Below, piece after piece: positions 52,502 through 59,957 of a DNA stretch of 64,000 nucleotides. The notes under the pieces were generated by a model. It did no database searches. It was not told where the DNA came from and saw only the letters and a list, made by a program, of their open reading frames with translations. This stretch comes from Myxococcota bacterium (lineage in GTDB: Bacteria; Myxococcota_A; UBA796; JAFGLY01), in assembly GCA_024276675.1 (NCBI GenBank), contig JAJRWT010000089.1, forward strand, positions 57,413 to 121,412, written 5' to 3'. Position numbers and translations under genes: made by a program. How positions within the stretch are numbered: the stretch's first letter is position 1; each line of letters opens with the position of its first letter.

Positions 52502-52574
52502 GGGCCGCTAGCTCAGGTGGTAGAGCACCGGCCTTTTAAGCCGTGGGTCACAGGTTCGAGTCCTGTGCGGCCCA
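52502..52574 (+). tRNA. tRNA-Lys(UUU)
   Basis: 73 nt. Acceptor stem GGGCCGC/GCGGCCC with A discriminator, D arm GCTCAGGTGGTAGAGC, anticodon loop CTTTTAA (UUU), T arm ACAGG-TTCGAGT-CCTGT. There is one C-U mismatch at the base of the anticodon stem. CCA is not encoded. Confidence 0.93.
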
Positions 52575-52590
52575 TTTCCACGGTTCAAGA

Positions 52591-52665
52591 GACCCCATCG
52601 TCTAGGCAGGCCTAGGACACCGGGTTTTCATCCCGGCAACACGGGTTCAAATCCCGTTGGGGTCG
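52591..52665 (+). tRNA. tRNA-Glu(UUC)
   Basis: 75 nt. Acceptor GACCCCA/TGGGGTC, G discriminator, anticodon arm CCGGG-TTTTCAT-CCCGG (UUC), T arm ACGGG-TTCAAAT-CCCGT. CCA is encoded (52666-52668). It lies 16 nt after tRNA-Lys. Confidence 0.94.
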
Positions 52666-52668
52666 CCA

Positions 52669-52742
52669 TGCTCTCTCGGCGTCGAACCCGGGTCGGAATG
52701 CCCGGCCCGCAACGGGATTCGAACCTGGCGCCCGCCATCGTG
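52669..52742 (-). other. tRNA-like fragment between tRNA-Glu and the toxin gene
   Basis: On the minus strand this stretch reads CCAGGTTCGAATCCCGTTGC and, further on, ACCCGGGTTCGACGCCGAG, both T-arm-like. The first shares TTCxAATCCCGTTG with the tRNA-Glu 3' end but in inverted orientation, and its 5' half does not pair with its 3' half. It is not a complete tRNA. It may be the scar of an integration or rearrangement. Confidence 0.4.
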
Positions 52743-53255
52743 TCAACGCCGCCTGGGCACGGAGGCGAGGGGCAGGAACATCATCGCGGGCCGTGGGTGG
52801 ATCTGGGCGCCTCCCTCGACCTCTGCGACCTCGATGAAACCGAAGCTGCCGTAGAAGTCCACCGCCCCCGGCTTGGCATCGACGACCAGGCCCGTGCAGC
52901 CCAGCTCGTCTCGCATCTTTTCGGCGAACTCGACGCAGAAGCGCAGCAGGGCCCGACCGAGCCCACGCCCCTGCTCGGTCTCTCCGACCGCCAGGCGGGC
53001 GATTCGCAGCACGGGGAGCGGGTAGGGGGGCATCCTCCGGCCGCCCGGGAGATCATCCGCGTCGAGCGACGCTGCCGCCACGGTGGCGAAGCCCAGGATC
53101 CGCTCCTCCTCGACCACCACGTAGGTCACGCCGACATGGTGTCGAAACTGGTTTTGCCCGGCGTAGCGATGGAAGAACAGGTCCAGCGCCTCGTCTCCAC
53201 TCCGGAAACCCTGCCGGTTGTCGTCTCCGCGAAGGACGCGGATCTCAACGGTCAT
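52743..53255 (-). CDS. GNAT-family acetyltransferase toxin (TacT/AtaT-like)
   Basis: 170 residues. GNAT fold with acetyl-CoA motif QGRGLGRALLRFCVEF (after LRIARLAVGETE) and the C-terminal Tyr motif DFYGSFGFIEV. The opening VEIRVLRGDDNRQGFRSGDE and ALDLFFHRYAGQNQFRHHVG are typical of the toxin branch, which acetylates aminoacyl-tRNA. It overlaps the RHH gene by 11 nt, the usual antitoxin-first layout. As known for the family, such toxins block translation until neutralised by the RHH partner. The specific tRNA target is not readable. Confidence 0.85.
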   Translation of the reverse strand: MTVEIRVLRGDDNRQGFRSGDEALDLFFHRYAGQNQFRHHVGVTYVVVEEERILGFATVAAASLDADDLPGGRRMPPYPLPVLRIARLAVGETEQGRGLGRALLRFCVEFAEKMRDELGCTGLVVDAKPGAVDFYGSFGFIEVAEVEGGAQIHPRPAMMFLPLASVPRRR

Positions 53256-53511
53256 CGAAGAGGCGCCTCATCTCGGCGGTGGGCTCGGGCGGCCGCTCCA
53301 CGAGATCCCGGACCAGCTCCGCGCTCTCGCGCGTGAGCACGATGCGCTTGGGCACGATGGCTTCGGGGGGCAGCTCCGCGAGCGCCTGGAGGTGGTGCTG
53401 AAGAGCCTCGGCGACGAGGTGGGCCCGCGTGGTCCCGGTGGCCCGAGCATGGCGATCCAGCCGCGCCTTCAGGTCGACCGGGATGTGTGCAGAGATCTGG
53501 GTCGTGGACAT
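53245..53511 (-). CDS. RHH (CopG/DUF1778-like) antitoxin
   Basis: 88 residues from ATG 53511 with AAGGAG 7 nt upstream. The N-terminal ribbon-helix-helix is ISAHIPVDLKARLDRHARAT and GTTRAHLVAEALQHHL. The C-terminal arm (IVLTRESAELVRDLVERPPE, then EMRRLFDDR) is the typical toxin-binding tail with Pro and Arg. It should repress its own promoter and bind the GNAT toxin. A perfect palindrome lies over the -10 upstream. Confidence 0.87.
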   Translation of the reverse strand: MSTTQISAHIPVDLKARLDRHARATGTTRAHLVAEALQHHLQALAELPPEAIVPKRIVLTRESAELVRDLVERPPEPTAEMRRLFDDR

Positions 53512-53521
53512 CGACGGCTCC

Positions 53522-53559
53522 TTCTACATGAATGTAGAACATACATACGTGCATGTCAA
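53522..53559 (-). promoter_or_regulatory. Promoter and palindromic operator of the RHH-GNAT module
   Basis: On the minus strand: -35 TTGACA (53559-53554), 17-nt spacer, -10 TACATT (53536-53531). The perfect palindrome TTCTACAT-GA-ATGTAGAA (53522-53539 on the plus strand) covers the -10 and the start region. Together they form an autoregulated promoter of the kind RHH antitoxins use. A GTATGTATG repeat lies in the spacer. Confidence 0.85.
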
Positions 53560-53935
53560 GGCGGCCTCCGCGAGCCTCCACACCTCGCCCCCTGCCTCGA
53601 CCACCCAGTTCGAAAATCGTCGCGTCAGAGTCTCCAGGCGCGACGGCGCCCCTCCCGAGGGCTCATCGGGGGGGGACGCCCCCCCCCCGTGGGGTGCGCT
53701 TCCGCCCGGCCAACCCGGAGCAATACAGCCCCTGGGCTGCAAGATGCCGGCCCCACGGCCACAGAGCCCTGGGCTGCAAGATGCCGGTCCCACGGCCACA
53801 GGTTTCGTTGACGGGCTTCTTGTGCCTTGCCGTGCGGGCGCCTCGGCGCTCCCGGTACAAGGGAGTTATTCTTGCGGGACGCCTGTATGGACAGGAATCC
53901 AAGACCCATCTTCAAGACAAAACGAAGAGGTGAAC
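53560..53935. other. Gene-free stretch with hairpin and repeats before argF
   Basis: About 376 nt without a supported gene between the toxin-antitoxin promoter and argF. It holds a G8-ACG-C10 hairpin (53668-53688) after GGGCTCATC and a 37-nt tandem repeat (listed separately). The argF promoter was not identified. Together with the tRNA-like scar, this is the most island-like part of the window. Confidence 0.5.
53731..53801 (+). repeat. Two tandem copies of a 37-nt repeat
   Basis: The units start at 53731 and 53768. Each begins CCTGGGCTGCAAGATGCCGG, followed by CCCACGGCCACAG; the two differ at one C/T. There is no coding sense. The function is unknown. Confidence 0.7.
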
Positions 53936-54874
53936 ATGGTACGACATTTTCTCTGCCTGGCGGACTGGAACAGAGAAGACCTGGAAGCGATCCTGAGGCT
54001 GGCCGAGATGATGAAACTCCATCCCGACGGTTTTCGGGCATCGTGCTCCGGCAAGAGCCTCGCCATGATCTTTCAGAAGCCATCCTTGCGCACCAGGGTG
54101 AGCTTCGAAGTCGGCATGACACAGATGGGCGGGCATGCCCTGTACCTTGGGCCCAGGGACATACAACTCCACCGGGGCGAATCTCTTGAAGACACGGCCA
54201 GGGTTCTCTCCAGGTATGTGGATGTAATCATGGCAAGGGTCTTTTCCCACGAATCGGTGCAATCCTTGGCCGAATCCGCTTCAGTGCCGGTGATCAACGG
54301 GCTCTCGGATCTGCTCCATCCCTGCCAGGTGCTAGCCGATCTGTTGACTATCCGTGAGAAAAAGGGCAGGTTGTCGGGCTTGACCCTTGCCTACGTCGGC
54401 GATGGGAACAACATGGCCCACTCATTGCTTCTTGGGGGCGCCATCTTTGGGATGAACGTCTCGGTCACGCATCCTCCCGGCTTTGCTCCAGGAGAGTCCA
54501 TTGTCGCCCAGGCCTCCCGGATTGCGGCATCCGGTGCTGCCAAGGTATTGGCCACCGAAGACCTCCAGGAGGGGCTGCAGGGAGCCGATATAGTGTATAC
54601 CGACGTCTGGGCCTCTATGGGCCAGGAAGCCGAAAAGCAGGAAAGATTGGAGCTTTTCCGTGCCTACCAGGTAGACCGCAACGTAATGGAAATGGCTCGC
54701 TCGGATGCGATTTTCATGCACTGTCTTCCTGCCCACAGGGGCGAGGAGGTCTCCCACGAGGTCATTGATGGGTCAAGGTCCGTGGTCATCGACCAGGCCG
54801 AAAACAGGCTCCACGCACAGAAGGCACTCATCGCACGATTGGCGGGTGGCTCCCGCCCGACGGGTTCGTCGTGA
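53936..54874 (+). CDS. argF: Ornithine carbamoyltransferase
   Basis: 312 residues from ATG 53936 (GAAGAGG upstream). It condenses carbamoyl phosphate with ornithine to citrulline in arginine synthesis. Carbamoyl-phosphate loop SLRTR (50-54, in FQKPSLRTRVSFE), HPCQ after NGLSDLL, ornithine loop region DVWASMGQEAEKQER and the catalytic HCLPAHRG (262-269). Length is normal. No other arg gene is near. The carbamoyltransferase at 8952 uses the same donor but is unrelated in sequence. Confidence 0.94.
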   Translation: MVRHFLCLADWNREDLEAILRLAEMMKLHPDGFRASCSGKSLAMIFQKPSLRTRVSFEVGMTQMGGHALYLGPRDIQLHRGESLEDTARVLSRYVDVIMARVFSHESVQSLAESASVPVINGLSDLLHPCQVLADLLTIREKKGRLSGLTLAYVGDGNNMAHSLLLGGAIFGMNVSVTHPPGFAPGESIVAQASRIAASGAAKVLATEDLQEGLQGADIVYTDVWASMGQEAEKQERLELFRAYQVDRNVMEMARSDAIFMHCLPAHRGEEVSHEVIDGSRSVVIDQAENRLHAQKALIARLAGGSRPTGSS

Positions 54875-55067
54875 TAGGATGTTGCCATCCGGAAAAGGCT
54901 CCCATGGCCGGAGCTGCCCATTCCTTCGCCGGGCACGTCCGGGCAACCACTTGAAATAGCGCTGCTATTCCAGCGGGTTGCGCGGACATACCTGGCTCGA
55001 AAGCGACTCGCACCTGCTCGGTCTGCCTTTTCCGGATGGAACCCAGGATGTCTCCGGGGGAGGGCTC

Positions 55068-55802
55068 TTGCCAAAAGCATTTCTTTCGATAATCGCAGGA
55101 GTCAGGCAGGGGACCTACGTGCCGCTGCCGGATCTGGCTCCGTTCGTCATTGGGCGCAAGCAGGGTGACCTGCTGCTGGAAGATCCTCTCGTGAGCGGTG
55201 TACACGCCAGGATCGTGGCCAAGGGCGACGGCTATCTTCTCCAGGATCTGGACAGCACCAACGGGACCATGGTAGACGGCAAACTGGTGAGAGAGATCCT
55301 GCTGAAACCCGGAATGGAGATCTGTCTGGGCCACACCAGGATGATTCTCTTCGAAGGTGTCGACGATCAGGCCTCCTACCGCCAGCAGGGAGCTGCTTCA
55401 CATTCCGACGTGGCATGGCTCCTGGATGAAGAACTGGTGGAAATGGAAAAGCGGGATCGTACGGGTACCGGAGGAGATGTGATCGGGCAGGATCTCCGTC
55501 TTCCTCCCGGGCTGAACGCCGTGCTGGAAGTCGGTGCTGGTCAGGATGCAGGCAAGGTGTTCCGTTTCACTCGCGGCAACATGACAATAGGGAGAAAAGC
55601 AGGCGAGGTACCCCTAACGGACCTGGAGGTGTCCAGACGGCACTCCGTCATCGAGGTTTTCGGTCGAGGCATGATCTTCTTGAGGGACCTGGGGAGCACG
55701 AACGGCACGTACCACAACGGGAGGCGCGTTTCGGTGAGCCGACTACGCTCTGGGGATACCATCGGAGTAGGAAAGAGCGTTCTCCGTCTACAGATCAACT
55801 GA
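55068..55802 (+). CDS. Protein with two FHA domains
   Basis: 244 residues from TTG 55068, chosen because GGGGGAGGG sits just upstream and the product then begins PKAFLSIIAGVRQGTYVPL, the usual FHA lead-in; an upstream TTG (54978) would add 30 residues. FHA-1 (about 18-85) has FVIGRKQGDLLLEDPLVSGV, HARI and DLDSTNGTMVDG. FHA-2 (about 155-240) has MTIGRKAGEVPLTDLEVSRR, HSVIEV and DLGSTNGTYHNG. Both keep the phosphothreonine-binding Arg, Ser and Asn residues. A Glu/Met-rich linker joins them. It may be a scaffold in Ser/Thr kinase signalling, but no active kinase lies nearby. It converges with the HEAT gene. Confidence 0.84.
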   Translation: MPKAFLSIIAGVRQGTYVPLPDLAPFVIGRKQGDLLLEDPLVSGVHARIVAKGDGYLLQDLDSTNGTMVDGKLVREILLKPGMEICLGHTRMILFEGVDDQASYRQQGAASHSDVAWLLDEELVEMEKRDRTGTGGDVIGQDLRLPPGLNAVLEVGAGQDAGKVFRFTRGNMTIGRKAGEVPLTDLEVSRRHSVIEVFGRGMIFLRDLGSTNGTYHNGRRVSVSRLRSGDTIGVGKSVLRLQIN

Positions 55803-55839
55803 TGGCGTTGCCTGGCGTAGCAGAAGAGCCTTCAGCGGT

Positions 55840-56544
55840 TCATTGGGCGTCCAGCCAGCGACGCCATGCCTGGAGTTCTTCCTGTTGTGTTCGGCCCTGG
55901 GAATATGAAATGCCCGTGATCTGCTCCAGGCCGTCAATGGTGGCTTGCACCACGTTCGGGTCGGTGTCTTCCAGGCAGTCGGCCAGCACCGGGAATGAGC
56001 TGCGGCTACCGATGGAGACCACGGCATCGACATAGTGACGCCTGACCCATAGGCTGGCCCCCCTGTAGTAGTTGGATTGATCCTTCAAGGCCTGTTCCAG
56101 GTCGGGAAGGGCACGAAGATCGGCAAGCTCTGCAAGGGCATCGGCCGCAGCTCCCCTGACGATCATTGCGGGATCATGTAGTAGCTCCACCAGGTCTTCG
56201 GTAGAAGCCATGTCTTTGCTGTCGCCCAGGGCAGATGCCGCGGCTGCCCGCATGGCTGGTTGGTCGTCTGCCAGAAGAGACTTGAGAACCTGCTTTGTTT
56301 CTGCAGAGGGCTGCTTGCCCAGTGCTCGGATGGCAACCCAGCGTTCTCTTGCGTCGCTTTCTTCATCTTGGGAGATGGTCAACAGGTCGTCGATTTCCCC
56401 CAGCTCCACCATTTGCGAGAAGGCACTGCGACGCTCGGAATCGGAGAGGTTCTTGTCGGCGGCAAGAGACACCAACTCGGTTGTGGTAGTGGCCCACGTG
56501 GTAAGGGACATGAGAAGAGCGGGAGTGAGAAGCATGATGTTCAA
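55840..56544 (-). CDS. Exported HEAT-repeat protein
   Basis: 234 residues from TTG 56544 (MNIMLL); an ATG three codons later is equally possible. The TTG overlaps the yggT stop as TTGA. An N-terminal signal peptide (LLTPALLMSLTTWA) leads to helical repeats with HEAT spacing: ERWVAIRALGKQPSAETKQV, QPAMRAAAASALGDSKDMAS, MIVRGAAADALAELADLRAL and SLWVRRHYVDAVVSIGS. It resembles PBS-lyase-type HEAT proteins in the periplasm. Partners are unknown. Confidence 0.75.
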   Translation of the reverse strand: MNIMLLTPALLMSLTTWATTTTELVSLAADKNLSDSERRSAFSQMVELGEIDDLLTISQDEESDARERWVAIRALGKQPSAETKQVLKSLLADDQPAMRAAAASALGDSKDMASTEDLVELLHDPAMIVRGAAADALAELADLRALPDLEQALKDQSNYYRGASLWVRRHYVDAVVSIGSRSSFPVLADCLEDTDPNVVQATIDGLEQITGISYSQGRTQQEELQAWRRWLDAQ

Positions 56545-56804
56545 CTCGTGGAAACAAGGATGGCCAACAGAGCGCGTCTCAAGGCTATCAAAAGAAAGAT
56601 CACCAGCACAGGGGAAAAATCGATCCCCCCGGTGGCGGTTGGAGGGATGATTGTGCGGAAAGGGGCGAGCAATGGGTAGGTCAGAGCATGGGTCACCCGG
56701 CGGGGAAAGGCTCGCACGTCTGGTTGGACCCAGCTAAGCAGTGCGTCTACGACGATGATTATTGTGAGGAAGTGGATAACGTGAACGAGGATCTGGATTA
56801 CCAT
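56541..56804 (-). CDS. yggT: YggT family membrane protein
   Basis: 87 residues; AAGGAG lies 11 nt upstream of the ATG. Two transmembrane helices flank the signature LSWVQPDVRAFPRRVTHALT and YPLLAPFRTIIPPTATGGID, then FSPVLVIFLLIALRRALL. YggT proteins are implicated in cell division or osmotic response in some bacteria, and often lie beside yggS or septation genes. The start region is divergent from the lipoprotein at 56970. Confidence 0.88.
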   Translation of the reverse strand: MVIQILVHVIHFLTIIIVVDALLSWVQPDVRAFPRRVTHALTYPLLAPFRTIIPPTATGGIDFSPVLVIFLLIALRRALLAILVSTS

Positions 56805-56878
56805 GCTCGTGAATTCTCCTTGGAAGGCAGCTCGGTCGCTCCAGAATAACCGTCTGTTACCCTCTCAAGCCTGTCTCG

Positions 56879-56908
56879 TTGACCTTTGTCGAAAAATCGT
56901 GGTATTCC
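56879..56908 (+). promoter_or_regulatory. Promoter candidate for the M30-like operon
   Basis: TTGACC at 56879-56884, 18-nt spacer, TATTCC at 56903-56908. It is a moderate match only. It lies about 60 nt before the lipoprotein start. Confidence 0.4.
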
Positions 56909-56969
56909 TTCAGTAGGAAATATGGAGCATGCCGAGGGCTGCGGGGGCGGTGAAACCCAGGGACGCAAA

Positions 56970-57188
56970 ATGAGAACAGTAATTCACAGGGTGTTTTGTG
57001 CTGCTTTTGTCACGACGGTCCTGATGGGCTGTGTAGATGACGGGCCATTCTTCCGGGGAGGAGGGGACGGTTCGGCCACAGTCTACGTCGGAGACACTAC
57101 AGACAGCGGTGTGGACACCGGCGACAGCCAGCATCGGGACACCGACACGGCCCCCGAGGATCCCGAAGTTTCTCCGGAATTCGACTAA
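56970..57188 (+). CDS. Lipoprotein signal and linker, cut by an in-frame stop
   Basis: 72 residues from ATG 56970 (CAGGGA upstream). Lipoprotein signal with lipobox VLMGC, then a Gly/Asp/Thr-rich disordered linker (GDSQHRDTDTAPEDPEVSPE) and the stop TAA at 57186-57188. The next open frame is in the same phase and begins four codons later, so these 72 residues are probably the severed N-terminus of the M30-like protein. As a stand-alone product it would be a tiny lipoprotein with no domain. Confidence 0.7.
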   Translation: MRTVIHRVFCAAFVTTVLMGCVDDGPFFRGGGDGSATVYVGDTTDSGVDTGDSQHRDTDTAPEDPEVSPEFD

Positions 57189-57200
57189 CCAGGAGATTCC

Positions 57201-59822
57201 ATGCTCCTGGACCAGGCTGCATCCGATGAAACCAGCTCTTTTATTGTGGATCTCAGCGATGTTTCGGGTGACTCCAACAAGGATCAGGAGTTCTACCTGA
57301 TTGCAGTGAATGCCTCTGAAGCCGACCTGGGATTCAGTGTCCAGTTCAGCCAGACCGGCACCAAGAGTGCCAAGTTCAGTGCCAGTGACGGCTCGGTGGA
57401 CCAAGTGAGCAATGTGGCTCGCTCCGCGGGGCATTTTCGACAGAACCTCCGCAGTTACATCCGCAAGAAAGGCGGCCCTGGCCTCACACGTGTGCCCAGA
57501 CCGGCGCCAGATGTCCTCAGCGATGAAGACATCGGCTACCAAGAGGAAGAGTTCCATGTCCGCTCTGATTTCTCGGATCCGAATCAATACGCCCTCGTGA
57601 CGGCGGTTCTCGCTGCTCTCGGTGATACCGTGGCCATCTGGGTAGACACCGACCAGCCAATCGATTTCGATCTGGGATGTGATGGCACCGTGGATATCCA
57701 ACACGAATTTGAAACCTACGGATTCGACAACTGCGACCTGCAAACCATCGCCGACATCGTAGACACCAATATCGTGGTCAATCTGCGGGCCTTGTTTGGC
57801 GAGGAAAGTGATGTAAACGGTGACGGACGGGTAACAGTATTGATCACTCCATTGTTGAACGATGTCACCCATACCAGCGAAGACGAGGGCGATTGGGTCA
57901 GCATCGTAGAGGCTTATGCCGATCCCGAGGTGGATCTCAACGACTACGACGCCAACGAAAATCCCGGCTCCGATGAACAGGAGATCATCTATGTCTTCGC
58001 ACCGGATCCCTACGGCTTCTACAACTCTTTCAACGTGGTGACTGTCGATGAATACACCAGCATGGAACTCGCGGGCAGGATAGCCCTGGAGATGGAAGGT
58101 ATTATTTCCTACAATCAGCATGTACTGGTCAGGGGAGCAGAGCCCGAAGATCGCTGGCTGGACACTGCAATGGGAGCTGTTGCCGCCGATCTGACCGGCT
58201 TCGGCGCCATTCTGTTCGCCGATGCATGGGACTACCTCGACGCTTCACACCTCCACGCCCTGGTCACTGCCGCGGACAGCACAGAAGACAACACCATCAC
58301 CATCATGAACCAGGGAGCGCAATACCTCTTTGCTCGTTGGCTTGTCGATACCTACGGTTCCACCTTGCTGTCGTCGCTGGTACAAACCACCGCCACCGGG
58401 ACCGACAACGTGGCAGCCGCCACCGGTGAGGATTTCGGGGATCTGGTGACCAGGTGGCAGGTTGCGCTGCTGACCACGGGCGTCACCAACGACGAGGGTG
58501 CGCCGCTGATGGACCCGGAAGAATGGCCACAGTATGCCGATCCTGTAATGATTGAGGCTCCCATCGAAGCGCCGGACAGTCCGGAGGCCGGCACCTACTA
58601 CGGAGCCAACGGCTACCAGATGGGCATCGATATTCACGGGATGAACTACTACATGGAAGGTGGAACCACGGACTCGCCCGAAGAAGTAGCAGCTCTTCGG
58701 GTAACCCTGGAAAACACCGATCGTGTCACCTATGTCCCGGGATTCGATATCTATGGCTATACGGTGGGCAACTACTCGGCCCAGGTGTTCAGGCTCACAG
58801 ATATTCTCTACGACGAAACCACTCTCAAGATCCATACCTCCGACGAAGGCATGACCGGGGCATTGGTGCGCTGGAATGATCCTGGCGAAGATCGTGATTA
58901 CTCCATCGAGCAGGGCATCTACTCTGCCCTGGATGTCAACGCCGTGGCCCTTCCCGACATCCCCGAGGACGGCTCCGCGGTCTACGGTCTGGGAGAGTTG
59001 AGTTCCGACGCCGTGACCACGGCCTACGATCCCACCGGAGAAGCTCTGGTCGTCTACGTGAGCGACACCGACCGCTGGAGAATCGATCTATCGGATCGAA
59101 CCAGGGGCGAACAGGTGCGCCTGGCAATTTGGCTGGACCGGCACTACGAGGATGAAAGCGGCGCCATTGCCCCATATGATCCGTGGTTTGCCGTGGTGCA
59201 GGAGAGCTTCGTCCCAACCCCGGACATCGGCACCATCACCAGGGAGGTCTGCCAGGCCGATGAAGCCGTGTATTTCAGCTATCCTTCCAGTGTGCTGGAA
59301 TACCTCTACTACCAGGTTTTTCTCTCCGACCAGCCCTTTGCCGAGAGCATGGTGGGCGATGATGCAAGCGAAGACGCCGGTAATCTCTGTGAACTCTACT
59401 GTGGCCAGGACTGGGTCTCCCCTGGAACTTCCGCCACCACCACCTGCCAGGATGACTGGGATCTGGATGGCATCACCGACCAGGAGGAATACAAACCCAC
59501 CGATTTTCTCGAGCAGGTGCTGGTGGAGCAGATCTGCACTCAGAACATCATGGACCTGTCCACCTGCTACGACGAGGTCGACTGGGACCAAGTGTACACT
59601 CTCTATGAACTCATCGACACCGACAACTTCGACAGTGATTCGGTGGACGAAGATGAGTTGGCGACGCTGGATAGGCAGAACAACACCGGAGGCAGCGCGG
59701 ATTCGCTGGGCGAAGAGGCGTTTCTCGAGACCATCTTGACTGGCGGAGAGTCCTACCTTCTCATCGTGGGTGCCTCTGGCGACACCGGCACCTATGAATT
59801 GACCATCAGGCAGCTCGAATAG
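57201..59822 (+). CDS. M30 (hyicolysin)-like protein with a degenerate zinc motif
   Basis: 873 residues from ATG 57201, which has CCAGGAG upstream and so could be a genuine reinitiation site; without the preceding lipoprotein piece it has no signal peptide. The M30 peptidase pattern is clear: DVNGDGRVTVLITPLLND near 205-222, then MELAGRIALEMEGIISYNQH with WLDTAMGAVAADLTGFG. In active relatives the segment reads HEFQHMINYNQH-like; here HEXXH is replaced by ALEME, so both zinc His are lost. C-terminal parts include beta domains and a Ca-binding-like DDWDLDGITDQEEY. It is probably an inactive, exported relative. A GGGCTC/GAGCCC hairpin follows. Confidence 0.75.
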   Translation: MLLDQAASDETSSFIVDLSDVSGDSNKDQEFYLIAVNASEADLGFSVQFSQTGTKSAKFSASDGSVDQVSNVARSAGHFRQNLRSYIRKKGGPGLTRVPRPAPDVLSDEDIGYQEEEFHVRSDFSDPNQYALVTAVLAALGDTVAIWVDTDQPIDFDLGCDGTVDIQHEFETYGFDNCDLQTIADIVDTNIVVNLRALFGEESDVNGDGRVTVLITPLLNDVTHTSEDEGDWVSIVEAYADPEVDLNDYDANENPGSDEQEIIYVFAPDPYGFYNSFNVVTVDEYTSMELAGRIALEMEGIISYNQHVLVRGAEPEDRWLDTAMGAVAADLTGFGAILFADAWDYLDASHLHALVTAADSTEDNTITIMNQGAQYLFARWLVDTYGSTLLSSLVQTTATGTDNVAAATGEDFGDLVTRWQVALLTTGVTNDEGAPLMDPEEWPQYADPVMIEAPIEAPDSPEAGTYYGANGYQMGIDIHGMNYYMEGGTTDSPEEVAALRVTLENTDRVTYVPGFDIYGYTVGNYSAQVFRLTDILYDETTLKIHTSDEGMTGALVRWNDPGEDRDYSIEQGIYSALDVNAVALPDIPEDGSAVYGLGELSSDAVTTAYDPTGEALVVYVSDTDRWRIDLSDRTRGEQVRLAIWLDRHYEDESGAIAPYDPWFAVVQESFVPTPDIGTITREVCQADEAVYFSYPSSVLEYLYYQVFLSDQPFAESMVGDDASEDAGNLCELYCGQDWVSPGTSATTTCQDDWDLDGITDQEEYKPTDFLEQVLVEQICTQNIMDLSTCYDEVDWDQVYTLYELIDTDNFDSDSVDEDELATLDRQNNTGGSADSLGEEAFLETILTGGESYLLIVGASGDTGTYELTIRQLE

Positions 59823-59838
59823 CCATTGTCCTCCATTC

Positions 59839-59878
59839 GGGCTCTTGGGGATCCCCGGGGGCATCGCCCCCTGAGCCC
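59839..59878. repeat. Large GC-rich stem-loop after the M30-like gene
   Basis: The outer stem GGGCTC (59839-59844) pairs with GAGCCC (59873-59878) and encloses GGGGATCCCC and GGGGGC-ATC-GCCCCC. No T-run follows, so it is not a classic intrinsic terminator. Its reverse complement resembles the G8/C10 element at 53662-53692, suggesting a dispersed repeat family. Confidence 0.6.
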
Positions 59879-59957
59879 TGTGGGTGGTTGGACTTTTCGG
59901 TACTGACGGTGTGTCTTCAGTCACGAAACCGTACCCGGGATTCAGGAGGAGACGAGC

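Noticed and set aside
52668..53336. Plus-strand frame opposite the GNAT and RHH genes
   Set aside because: The minus-strand frames match known toxin-antitoxin families and have a promoter and ribosome binding site.
53731..53801. CRISPR array
   Set aside because: Only two tandem units with a 37-nt period and almost no spacer; no cas genes.
53429..53935. N-terminal extension of argF
   Set aside because: The frame is open but crosses the toxin-antitoxin promoter and repeats; ATG 53936 has a ribosome binding site and the product matches ArgF from its first residues.
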